Positions 23,470 to 33,039 of a stretch of DNA of 64,000 nt are shown piece by piece (the first letter of the stretch is position 1; every line of letters starts with the position of its first letter). The stretch is from Polytrichum commune (Eukaryota > Streptophyta > Polytrichopsida > Polytrichales > Polytrichaceae). The stretch spans positions 52,261,169 to 52,325,168 of the forward strand of contig OX485806.1 of assembly GCA_950295325.1 (NCBI GenBank), read 5' to 3'. The notes under the pieces are model-generated. The model was not told the origin of the DNA and ran no database searches. It saw only the letters and a list, made by a program, of their open reading frames with translations. Position numbers and translations under genes: made by a program.

Positions 23470-24600
23470 AATTTACCCCTCCCGTATCTTGCATCACAAG
23501 TTTCCTTCGCCGGCACACATTAGCCACAAGGTTTGGATGGTTCTCATTGCTTGGAACTCATCCGGTCTACTTAGCGCATCCGGCACCACATTTCCATGGT
23601 CCGGTTTGTGGACCAAATCCACCTTCATAAGCGCCAAACTATCATGCGACCGCAATGACTTGGCGTTCACTTGTGCTTGTATACGTTAAAATACTTTTAG
23701 GACACATTGTCCATGTAGACCTTTGCTTTGTGCGACCCCAAATAATGTCGCCACATCTTCAAGCAATGCACTACGGCAAAGAAGTTCTTTGTCATGAGTT
23801 GGTTGTCTTCTTTGACAACCATCGAGCCTCAAGCCCCCATATGCAAAGGCCATCCATCTTACATTAACAATCCATCATTGGCATTGGCAAAGTTACTCGC
23901 CCCCGTATGCACCTCAAAAGGTTTGTCAAACTCCATGAACTTGAGCACGGGCGGCGAATAGAACTTGGTGTTAAACTCCCCAAAGACTCGTGACAAACAT
24001 CATCCCACTCTTGGGATAGCCATTTCTTCCACAAGTCGCACAAGGTGGGACAACCATCGAGCTTCATGCTCTCATATGCAATGGCCATCTTTTTTTTTTA
24101 CATCCACATCCGCCAAATAAAGTCTCTCGCCCCCGTATGCACCTCAAAAGGTATGTCAAACTCCGCGAACTTGAGCACGGGCGGCGAAGAGAACTTCGTC
24201 TTAAGCTCCTCAATGGCTTGGTGGCACGGCTCATCCCACTCTTGGGATAGCCATTTCTTGCACAAGCCGGACAAGGTTCGACAACCATGGAGCTTAATGC
24301 TCTCATAAGCAATGGTCATCCATCTTGGATCAACATCCGCCAATGATAAAGTCCTTCGTCTCCATGTGCACCTCAAAATGCTTATGAAAACCCAGAAATT
24401 TAACCACATCTTGTGAAGGGAACTTGCTCTTGAGCTTTCCAAGGGCTTGGTGACAAGGCTCATCCCACTCTTGGAATAGCCATTTCCTCAATAAGTCGAG
24501 TAAGGCCCTAGCAACCTTCAAACAAATCTAGAATGAAGTGGTGGTAGTAGTCGGCTAGGCCAACCAATGACCTAAGCTTTTTTTTTTTTGAGTCAAGCAC
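23470..24600 (-). pseudogene. Element 2 RNase H and triplicated RT-connection segment
   Basis: Three tandem copies of the connection/RNase H start lie at about 23880-24110, 24111-24345 and 24346-24510. Each has PFEVHTGA- or FEVHMETK-like ends and SQEWDEPCHQA-like starts, as in element 1. RNase H proper follows to the left. Small indels between units differ from those in element 1, for example a duplicated GGCATT at 23879-23890. Confidence 0.83.
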
Positions 24601-26110
24601 CAATTCTCCTCTTGGATTGCCTTGAAATTCTTCATGTTTGTCCACCAACTTCCTTTGTCACCACATACCTCAAGAACTCAATTTCTTCTTGAGCAAAGTT
24701 GCAATTCACTTCTTGGCGGTAACATTTTGAACAACACATTGGTGAATACATCCTTGTATCTCACCAACATCCCACAAGTATGGTTTGGGGGAGGCCCATC
24801 TTTCCTAGCCTCCCCATGAGTTCCTTGGAGTTGCTTCAATTGAACCACGACCATTATATTTACCATATTTCATTTGGTCCATTAAGACCAAATTCAACTT
24901 GGGTCCTCCTACCATAGGAGTCCTTGTCAATTTGAACCTCAATTCTTTGCCATTATGACACATCATAATGCACGGTAAGCACACCGACTTGCACCTCACA
25001 TCTATCATGTGAGTTTCAAAGAAGGTGGCCTTCACAATGACATGCATTTCATCTATTTCACATGGTGTGAAATTTTGATAAAATTCCAATGTCCCACATT
25101 GAAAGGTTACATGCATCGCGGCCTCCTTTGTCTCATGCGGTTCGCCCTTTCCAAACCGCACCTTGGTGGGCTTCACCACTCTACCAATCGGCAAACCCCA
25201 GCTCCCTTGTGAGCTTTGGGGTCATGAAAGAATGCCTTAACTCTTTGTCAACCCATGAGACAAGCCTCCCATTCATTTGAGCCTCAAGGTACAAAAGACT
25301 TGGCCTTGGCTAAAGGCTACTAGCCTTGGCCACAATGCCATCGTCTTACATTCGGTCCTCGGCAACACCATGAGTTTGGCTTGGTCCGCAAGGCCAACTT
25401 TTAACACTCCGTCCGTGGCACAAATATGATCTAGCTTGGTACCACCAAGCCACCTTCTCACATTCCGTCCGCGGCACGAGCTAGCATGATTTGCCTTGGT
25501 ATAATGGGCCAAACTACTTGCACTCATTTCCTTGGGACCTCTTTCGGCTAAACCCACTTTGTGGTGATGTGCCGCCCAACTTCTTCTTAGGACCATCGGC
25601 TTCAATGCTCTTCAAATCTTTATGATTCGCACTACGTCCTCAAGAAGCTTTGGGGTCCTGAACATGGTTTTCACTACCCGCTTTTGAAACCCACCTAAAA
25701 CGATGCATTTTTTAGAAAGCTCGTCCATCCTAGATGTACCATTCATTTGGGTGTGAAATTCGCACATATACACCTTAAGAGACCCCGCGTGCCTCATGTG
25801 CCCCAAGTTCATTTCAACATCACCACCTTCTAAGCATTTCGAATTGGAATTTCAATCCAACATTAATGCCCTCCAAGGTTTTGGGTGCATTCGGTATTCT
25901 AGGCCCCAAATGTTTTTTTGAGGTGTGCGGGAGCCCTTTCAAAGGACTCCACCATTTTCCTTACTGAATCCACCATCATGCCCACCATTGTCATGAGAAC
26001 TAATGGTATGGTCAAATTCCATTTACACATGATCTTTGTTCCAATTTGAACCTCACAACCTTTTGGAAACCCCGGCTCACCATAATAACCCTTAGGTTTG
26101 ATAGCCATGT
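24600..26110 (-). pseudogene. Element 2 gag-protease-truncated RT remnant
   Basis: From right to left: a short gag-like block (KWNLTIPLVLMTMVGMMVD near 26020), about three 56-bp repeat units (25330-25500) and a protease-like block. The same non-canonical SWVDKELRHSF stands at the active-site position near 25240, followed by KLKF/LRFKLTRTP near 24925. Then YKDVFTNVL near 24745 joins almost directly to NFAQEEIEFLRYVV near 24690. The RT catalytic core is missing, exactly as in element 1. Confidence 0.82.
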
Positions 26111-26145
26111 CTCCCTCAAAGTGCTAGCTCAAATATTGGAACCCT

Positions 26146-26157
26146 GCTCTGATACCA
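26146..26157 (-). other. Primer-binding site of element 2 (initiator tRNA-Met)
   Basis: TGGTATCAGAGC on the minus strand, two bases (AG on plus, CT on minus) from the 5' LTR. Its first eight bases and the spacer reappear outside the opposite LTR at 20188-20197. Confidence 0.92.
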
Positions 26158-26159
26158 AG

Positions 26160-27151
26160 TGTCGCAACCCTTGCTAGCCCCCCTTGACAATCTTGCCAAT
26201 TTTCATTTCTACCAAAGGTTACGAGCGCTAACCATTCGCATTCCGCCATGCTAATGGATAGCTCCTCTTACCCCGGACCAATAGTTCATAGGAGGGAACC
26301 AACCCTCCTACTTTGCTTTCGGGACTCACCCCTTAATCGCTAACCAACCCCTTTAATCGGTAACCAATCCTTAGATGTGGACTTCCATCCATGGAAGTCC
26401 AATCTTATGTTGATCATCGCGTTGCCGGAGCAACACTACAACAACCCGAACCATACTAGGCAACTATGGCCTCACATTAGGCCAATGCCAATGGAGGTCG
26501 TGCCGTTCGGCCTCGGGTGGGTGAGGCCACACCACCTCACCCATATAAGCCTCTAGGACTCTACGCGGGGCCCCTACCCCACCGTCAACCAACCTCTTGT
26601 CTCCCTACCAAGAGTTGGGGCCAAGTGGACAATTTCCTTTAGCTGCTGGGCCTAGAACCCCCCAGCAGCTTCAGACCATCATAACTTCCTTGTATGATGT
26701 CTGATCATAACAACCAACCGCTCCATCCTCATCTACGCTTCACGTAGATGCCGATGGACTCCTCACTTGCTCCATTCGAGCAAGTCTTGGGGAAGTTATG
26801 CCTGTTTGAACCTTGGCAGTCCCGGGAATCACTCCCAGGCACTGCTGTACCAGGGCGCTGTCCCGGGACAGCGCCCCACTCAAATGGCCATAACTCCTAG
26901 CTCACACCTCCGATTGAGGTGTTCTTGAGCATTCTAGAATCACCACGCCATGAGCTACGCATAACTCATGGCCTTACCCTTGTGCCTCCTAGTCTTCGTG
27001 GGTGGGAGGCGTTCCCAACGCCCGGGGCCCTCACCCACACTAGGATCACTTGGGCCCTCTCACCAACGGCGCCACAAGTCCCGGGTGTCACTCCGGGGTC
27101 CCCCTTGTGCCCATGGTGTTTCGGCCACTCCTCATGGAGAGGTGCGCGACA
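26160..27151 (-). repeat. 5' LTR of element 2
   Basis: 992 bp and the same length as its partner at 20198, with three visible substitutions. Its outer edge abuts TCCATGCCCGG, which continues the interrupted plus-strand ORF. Confidence 0.94.
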
Positions 27152-28789
27152 TCCATGCCCGGTAGGAAAAACATCCTCAAGAAGCTAGATTATGACACCT
27201 CACAAATTGAAGAGGTGAATTTCCTCCCCCCTTGCTTTGATGGTGATCTGATGTTTATCCTCCCCCCAGTTGGTGTCTTTTCCCCTCATACAAAGGCCAA
27301 ATCTATGGACAGCATGGACAAACGCTATGACGGCCATGTTTGGACCAATATAGTGGTACTTTTAGGCCATCCCCTTCGAGGAAGCCTAAAAGTATCACAC
27401 AAGCCTTCGGTGAAGGTGGCCTGCACTTGTAGGTGCCCAAGCCGAACCTGGATGATAAGTGTATAACGTGAGTAGTTAGATTTTAAAGGGAAATTAAATA
27501 TGCGTCGTAGTACCTCTGGAGGTTGGGCCTTAGTTTTTTACTATTGTGGCTCTAAACTCCACTAACCAATTTCATATCTAGTTCTAATCTTGACCTACAA
27601 CCTATTACAGCGCAGACGCACCAGCCTTGAAACCAAGGCAATTTTAATTTATGAATTGTGATGGTTCTGATACACACCAACCAGATGTGACTCATACCAC
27701 CCTAGCTCAATGAACGGAATAACGACAATTTGATGGACCATTCAATTTCTTTACTTAGTTCTATTTAGTTTTCTAAGCGGTGGAACTTGGCCTAAGTCCC
27801 AACCTTTACACAAATTCTTTCTTAATTACTTAATTTCGGTTGCACCTCCTACTTCACTACATTCACATATTATGCATCACCCCTTACTTGGTTGGTGCAC
27901 CCCTTTCCTCGGAACCTTCTAAGGCCTTGTGCAGGACCTTTGAAGGTCGAATAACATCTCAAATCCTTCGGATTTCAACGGTCCGAAGGGTGGTGTCACC
28001 CTACCGAGTTAAGGTTCCGATTCGGGTCTCTTGCCAACAAGGGTTTACGATTTATTTTTTATGTTTTAATTGTTTACACTAGATAGACCACGAATAGCAA
28101 CTTAATGGGACTAGGGTGATGGGCAACCTGTAGGTTCAACCTGTTATACAATCTTCATAAATTGGGGCCATTACTCCCAATTTATGGGGCCAACAACATA
28201 ATAGTGGATTCGCGGGTCATTAACCCCACCTTTCCACCAAAAACATTCAGAGTGGTCATGTCGGTGATTAATCCGACTTATCACATATCAAACTTGTTAA
28301 TAAATGAAGCTACTATCACAAAATATACCAAGGGGCCCGAAAACAATGGAGTTGGGTATTTCCTTGGCGGTTATGTGGTCAAGCCACTTGACCTTATGAG
28401 ATAGGTAAGTGGGTTAAAGATGCATACCTTAGCTGTGCTCCCTCCAACCCTAAATGAAAGGCTAGGGTTACTTAATTTACCTTAATTCTCCTCGGTTGAT
28501 TGGGCTTGATGTAGGCCGGGCCGCTACCTCTTTCGTTGCTCCACTTCCCCGGCGTCGACCTTACATCCTTCCTTGTAACTAGTTTGATGGTAAAACGTAC
28601 CTTAGTTAATAATTAAAATATAAAGTGTTTCTTTTTCGCATTTATTTAGGCCTAAGCATAATACATTTACTTAGTGCACGTAATTATTTTTCCAACGATC
28701 TAAAAATCACTTTAATCGGATAAGAAATGCAAAAGTTATGAGGGTTGGAAGTGCGAGGTCGATTCAACCGATCCTTCCAACACACCTAT

Positions 28790-29480
28790 CTAACTTCTAA
28801 CTTCAAAAATTCATAGTGAATTTAGTACTACTTGGATCTAGGCTTTCCTTATACCATTGGAAAGCTATTAACAATTTCTAACCAGGAAAATTATGACATT
28901 AGCAGATTAAGCCAATACAAATTCAGTAGACTCCTTGTAACAGAGCAGTCAACCAGGAAGTCTTAAACTATATATCTCGCCTTCAACAATTCATATCTAA
29001 TTCAAATCTTATTCAAATCAAACTTTCTATATAACCATGGAGAGATATTAAAAAGATATATTTAAGAAAAATATGTAATTAGCAAATTGAGCCAAAGTGA
29101 ACCCAACGGACCCTCTATAATGCAGTAGTAAACCAAGAATTCTCAAACTATGTATCCAGTCTTTAACAATTTATATCTAATTCAAATCATGCTCAAATCA
29201 AACGTTCTAAGCAATTTTGGAAAGCTAGATAAAAGTTCTACTTGGGAAAAATATAAAGTTTTAGAATTAAAATTCTTATGGGGCTAGCAGGTCTGATCCA
29301 ACAGCCGCTACCCACAGGATCACCCAGTTTTTCTGTTCCATCTTTGAAAATTCATAACTAATTTTCACCTTAACCAAATCACAATTGAGAAATGACTATA
29401 GATAGCTAAAGGAAATGTCTCTAAGGAAAAAATGAGAAGTATTTTGTTCTAGCTCCTGAATTAAGCCTTCAGGGCATTGG
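28790..29480. repeat. Degenerate ~182-bp tandem repeat, four units
   Basis: Blocks of the type CTTCAAAAATTCATA...TGGAAAGCTA recur near 28794, 28977, 29157 and 29339 (spacing 180-183 bp). Each unit continues into AACCAGGAAGTCTTAAACTA or its variants. Non-coding, and similar in period and in the TTCATAA motif to the array at 1-640. Confidence 0.75.
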
Positions 29481-30027
29481 CAGCTGAGGTCTACAATGTC
29501 TCCACTCGAACTTCTACAATCCAACCTACCTCTAAAAAAGAAAGAAAGAATTTTGTTGGTGTGTTAATAAACACACATTCTAACTAGGAGAGAGAGTAGA
29601 GGAGTTTCTCAAGCCTTTCTCTTAGGCCATTGAGAATACATGCTAAAGGATTTCTCCTAACTACATTGAAGTAGGGTTTCACCCAAGCATTAGAGGAAAA
29701 GAAAGTTATTACAAAGTAGAAGAGGGGTTTTAAATCCTCTTAAAAAAAGGTTGAACCCTACCATCATTGGCTCCATTCTTCGAACCCTTTCCCGAAATTT
29801 TGGCTCGGGGTTTTTTTTCTGGTGGAGGTTGCCATCCTCTCGCCGAGGTGGCTCTGACAGGGAACCTTAGAACATTTCTAATTTTCCGCCATCGAGTTGG
29901 CAAGGGCGCAATTGGGCAAGTATCATTCTTATTTTTTATTTATTTTTCTTCAAAAGTATTCAAGCCGATTTCGTCTTCTTACGCCAAACACCTCCAATAG
30001 TCTTGTGTGACCCCTATTAATTAATAT

Positions 30028-30127
30028 ACTAATATTTGCTTAGCAAGCATCAACTAATATTTGCTTAGCTAGTATCTACTAACATTTTCGCAGCTAGCAT
30101 CTACTAACATTTACTTAGCTAGCAGTT
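30028..30127. repeat. 25-bp tandem repeat, four units
   Basis: ACTAATATTTGCTTAGCAAG is followed by CATCA or CATCT and repeated four times with few changes. A partial fifth GCTAGCAT motif follows. GCTAGC palindromes recur in the units. Confidence 0.85.
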
Positions 30128-30720
30128 TCTACTAGCTAGCATATTTTTTCTACTTCATTATTTTCTAGCACTACTTAGTTTTCATTTTAACCAACCTTAC
30201 CTTTCACTAGAATTTTGTTACTTCCGGTTGAAAGCCCGAAATCCTCAGTATTTCACCTTCATTCTTCTCGGCTAACTACTAATTGAACTAATTTTCTCTA
30301 AATTCCCTATCAATTCTAAATATTGATGCTATCATTCTAACTAAAAGTGATCCCGCGGAGTGGTGGACCACTCTAAGGGTTCACAAACACCCAGACCACC
30401 AATATCACCAATGACATGGGCCTTGTTTTTTGCTCCTCCACTTGCGTTGGCCACCTCCAGTGCCAAAATCCTTAGTGTGATTATCTCCAATCATCGGACC
30501 TCCCCGGTCAATGATACTGATTTCGACGACTTCACCAAGTAGCCCTTCCCCGTTGGTGGTCCCTTGCCTTTGCATTCCACTCTAATATGCAGGATCTGTA
30601 AGGAGCATTCCAAACGCATTGCACCATGTCACGCCAAAATCTTCTACTTCCACGGCAATGACACCACTTAGAGTGTCTGCATTCATCTGGGCAACCATCG
30701 TCACCCCATCAAAGTCTAAT

Positions 30721-31504
30721 CTTCCTAAAATTAATTACTCCTCTAATGTCTTAGTGAACTAATCGATCATAAGGTTATTTTTATGTTTCTAGCAAATCCC
30801 CAAAAAGATTGAGGACATACCTTCGCCGCGCTCCCTCCTTAAAACAAAGTACATAAAGGAAATATGCAATTCATTCCAAGGAAATAAACAACATGAACTA
30901 AACTAATAAATAACAAAAATCAACAAGTCTAAGTAAGACACTTACCATGAGCCACTCGCTCATTCCCTTCTCCTACGATGTCGCCTCCAAGTCTTCACTA
31001 ATCGCCTCCACGTCTTTCCTAATTCCGCTTCACTCCCGGCGGACGCACCATTTATGTAAGGCCAAACCACCCACCCTTAAGCGTCCTAGTCCAGGTGAGG
31101 GAATGGGGATCACATTCACGTTTACATAACTCCTTCTTCCCAACTTCGTAAACATCCATCACATTTCCCATCAATCATTGTACACCAATCCATTCCACAA
31201 TAATATTACAAGCGTTGACAAACGCTCTTCTCTATTATCACAATCATAACACCCCCTATTGCGACCCCAATATCATTCACACCCCAAATTCAACCGCTAA
31301 TCCTACCATCCAATAATTCTTGTCCTCCTAGCTTACTAATGAACTAATTATTTAAACTAATATTAAGTGACAAACTAATCACTATCTATCATCTAGTCTA
31401 ATGTGGCACCACGGGCTCCCCCCTTTATGTCACATTGTCCCCTTTTTAGTCCTCTAACTAAATCCCTCAAGGTCTTCGAATCTGCTGCCTATGGCCGTCC
31501 TCGA
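30721..31504. other. Gene-free stretch
   Basis: AT-rich sequence with a few C-rich patches. A 60-codon frame at 30947-31129 has no motif. Nothing else is supported. Confidence 0.45.
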
Positions 31505-31730
31505 CAGCTGCTGCCCAACCAGTTTGATCTTCAACTTTGCCCTTAGGCCATTCTCGGCAGCTGCTGTCCAACCAGTTTGATCTTCAACTCTGCCCTTAGG
31601 CCATTCTGGGCAGCTGCTGCCCAACCAGTTTGATCTTCAACTCTGCCCTTAGGCCATTCTGGGCAGCTGCTGCCCAACCAGTTTGATCTTCAACTCTGCC
31701 CTTAGGCCATTCTCGGCAGCTGCTGCCCCC
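31505..31730. repeat. 53-bp tandem repeat, four units plus a partial
   Basis: CAGCTGCTGCCCAACCAG starts units at 31505, 31558, 31611, 31664 and (partial) 31717, giving a period of exactly 53 bp. Units are more than 95 percent identical. The CAGCTG E-box-like palindrome is in every unit. No coding frame runs through because 53 is not divisible by three. Confidence 0.95.
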
Positions 31731-32296
31731 ATTTTTCATACTAAGCCCCTACCTGATCTCAATAATCTCTTCAAGACCTTCTTACTAACCTCTCCACCTA
31801 ATTACACTAACTCCCCTAATACCCTCTTACTAATTCACACACTTTCTTTCTAACTCTTTCTAACTCAAAATCCTAGAGAGGAGGGGGAGAGAGAGAGAAG
31901 AGGAGAAAAGAGGAAGAAGAAAAACTAAAAAAGGAGGGAGGAGGAGGAAAGGGCACCCAAGACCACAACCCCTTAACCTTCTCCTACTTCGTAGGACCTT
32001 ATCCTATCCATTAAATCCTCACCCTCTAAACCAACAAGAGCATGTTCTAATTCAAACATTTAAATCCAAGGCCCTTCCTCTTGCTTCATCAAACACTACT
32101 CACTTAACCAAAACACTCCCTAATGTCACTAAGCTTCTACTTAACCACACAAAATAGGCTTAATGCCTAAAACATAAACCACACCAAACCTCATTTTTTT
32201 TATACTTTTGATTGTTTTAATAACACTACAAATGCAATATTAAATAAATTCTAAACATAAAACAAATATGAGCAACCATTTTGGGCTCATACCACC
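31731..32296. other. Gene-free stretch with a purine tract
   Basis: An almost uninterrupted GA/A tract of about 80 bp lies at 31872-31955. The rest is AT-rich with no exon. Confidence 0.5.
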
Positions 32297-32897
32297 GCAT
32301 TGGATGGCCGTAAAACGCATCATGAGGTATTTGAAGGGCACTTTGGACTTCAAATTATACCTCCGAGATAAGGACATTGTCTTAAGAGGTTTTTGTAATG
32401 TGGATTGGGCGGGAGATGCAATGAGTGGCGATCCACCATAGGGTACGTATTTTTTGTTGGTGTTGGAGTCATTTCATGGAAATGCAAGAAACAACCAACC
32501 ATTGCATTGTCTACGACGAAGGCAGAGTACATGGCTACTAGCCATTCTACCAAGGAAACGGTTTGGCTTCGGCAACTTTTGGCGGATGTGGGATATGTGC
32601 AAGAGGGACTGACATCCATCATATGTGACAATCAAGGATACATAGCACTTGCAAAGAAACTCACACACCATTCTCGCATCAAACATATCAATGTACAACA
32701 TCATTTCATTAAAAAAAAACAAAAAAAACCAAGAGATATGTTTGAAGTATTGTCATATGGAAGATATGATAATGGACGTGCTAACCAAGCCACTTGCGAA
32801 TGATAGGCATAAGACATTAACAAAGGCAATGAATTTAAAAGCCTATGACTACTCACAAAAATGGAGTGTAGAAGATAGAACATTAGATTGCTTGTAG
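32297..32897 (+). pseudogene. Copia RNase H and polyprotein C-terminus (first of two)
   Basis: The copia RNase H region is present to the natural end of the polyprotein: YLKGTLDFKLYL near 32330, GYVFFVGVGVISWKCKKQP near 32440, TKAEYMATSH near 32520, IICDNQGYIALAKK near 32615, INVQHHFI near 32690 and MDVLTKPL near 32775. A frame shift near 32435 and others near 32720-32760 (in an A-rich run) break it. No upstream RT is attached, so it is a 5'-truncated fragment. Confidence 0.88.
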
Positions 32898-33039
32898 TCA
32901 ATAAAAATATGAAGGAAGAAACCTGAAAAAAATAAGATTAGAATAAGGCTACCATGCTAGTCCAAAGAGGGATATGAGTTATCCCATATTTTTTGTCTAA
33001 ACCAATGAAGCGGAAAAGAATAAAAAAACCAAAGGATAA

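Larger units (their letters stand above)
20198..27151 (-). mobile_element. Full-length chromovirus, element 2 (6.95 kb, no TSD)
   Basis: Two 992-bp LTRs (20198-21189 and 26160-27151) enclose an internal region collinear with element 1. I see three differences between the LTRs, two near 20441/26403 and one near 21057/27019. Domain order and orientation match element 1, including the RT-core deletion, the triplicated connection segment and the chromodomain. The right flank starts TCCATGCCC and the left flank ends TACTCT-TGATACCAAG, so there is no 5-bp duplication. The ten bases TGATACCAAG next to the left LTR equal the bases inside the right LTR (spacer plus primer-binding-site start). The LTRs carry an extra ~20-bp duplication (CCTTTAATCGGTAACC) absent from element 1. 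Confidence 0.95.
27361..30384. mobile_element. Roughly 3-kb repeat-rich insertion between two ORF pieces
   Basis: It separates GHVWTN (ending near 27356) from TNITNDMG (starting near 30390). It begins near a hairpin (GTACTTTTAGGC/GCCTAAAAGTATC, 27356-27400) and ends near another (GAGTGGT-GG-ACCACTC, about 30357-30372). Inside are 180-bp and 25-bp tandem arrays. TGGACCA occurs near both ends (27343 and 30362), but clean LTR or TIR ends and a proper duplication could not be fixed. Element type unknown. Confidence 0.4.
19813..30720 (+). pseudogene. Unrecognised Cys/His-rich ORF family, split by two insertions
   Basis: Three plus-strand pieces appear to belong to one protein. Piece 1 (19813-20187) is Ser/Pro-rich and contains VRVKIEPG followed by HTVIHLSDSSDGDE. 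Piece 2 (27152-27360) contains GRKNILKKLDYD...FLPPCFDGDL and ends MDKRYDGHVWTN. Piece 3 (30385-30720) starts TNITNDMGLVF, continues HRTSPVND, and has a Cys/His module LICRICKEHSKRIAPCHAKI...VCIHLGNHRHPIK. Pieces 1 and 2 join in frame exactly across element 2 once its ten extra bases are ignored. Pieces 2 and 3 are separated by about 3 kb of repeat-rich DNA. Stops in piece 3 show decay. I recall a similar uncharacterised family in non-seed plants, possibly a mobile element; the function is unknown. Confidence 0.55.

Noticed and set aside
27343-30368. TGGACCA at both sides of the 3-kb insertion as a target-site duplication
   Set aside because: The copies do not sit directly at TG...CA or other recognisable element ends, and the reading-frame break points do not coincide with them, so this may be chance.
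31505-31730. CRISPR-like regular repeats (also at 56351-56477 and 17690-18360)
   Set aside because: The repeats are directly adjacent with no unique spacers and occur in a plant nuclear context. They are ordinary tandem minisatellites.
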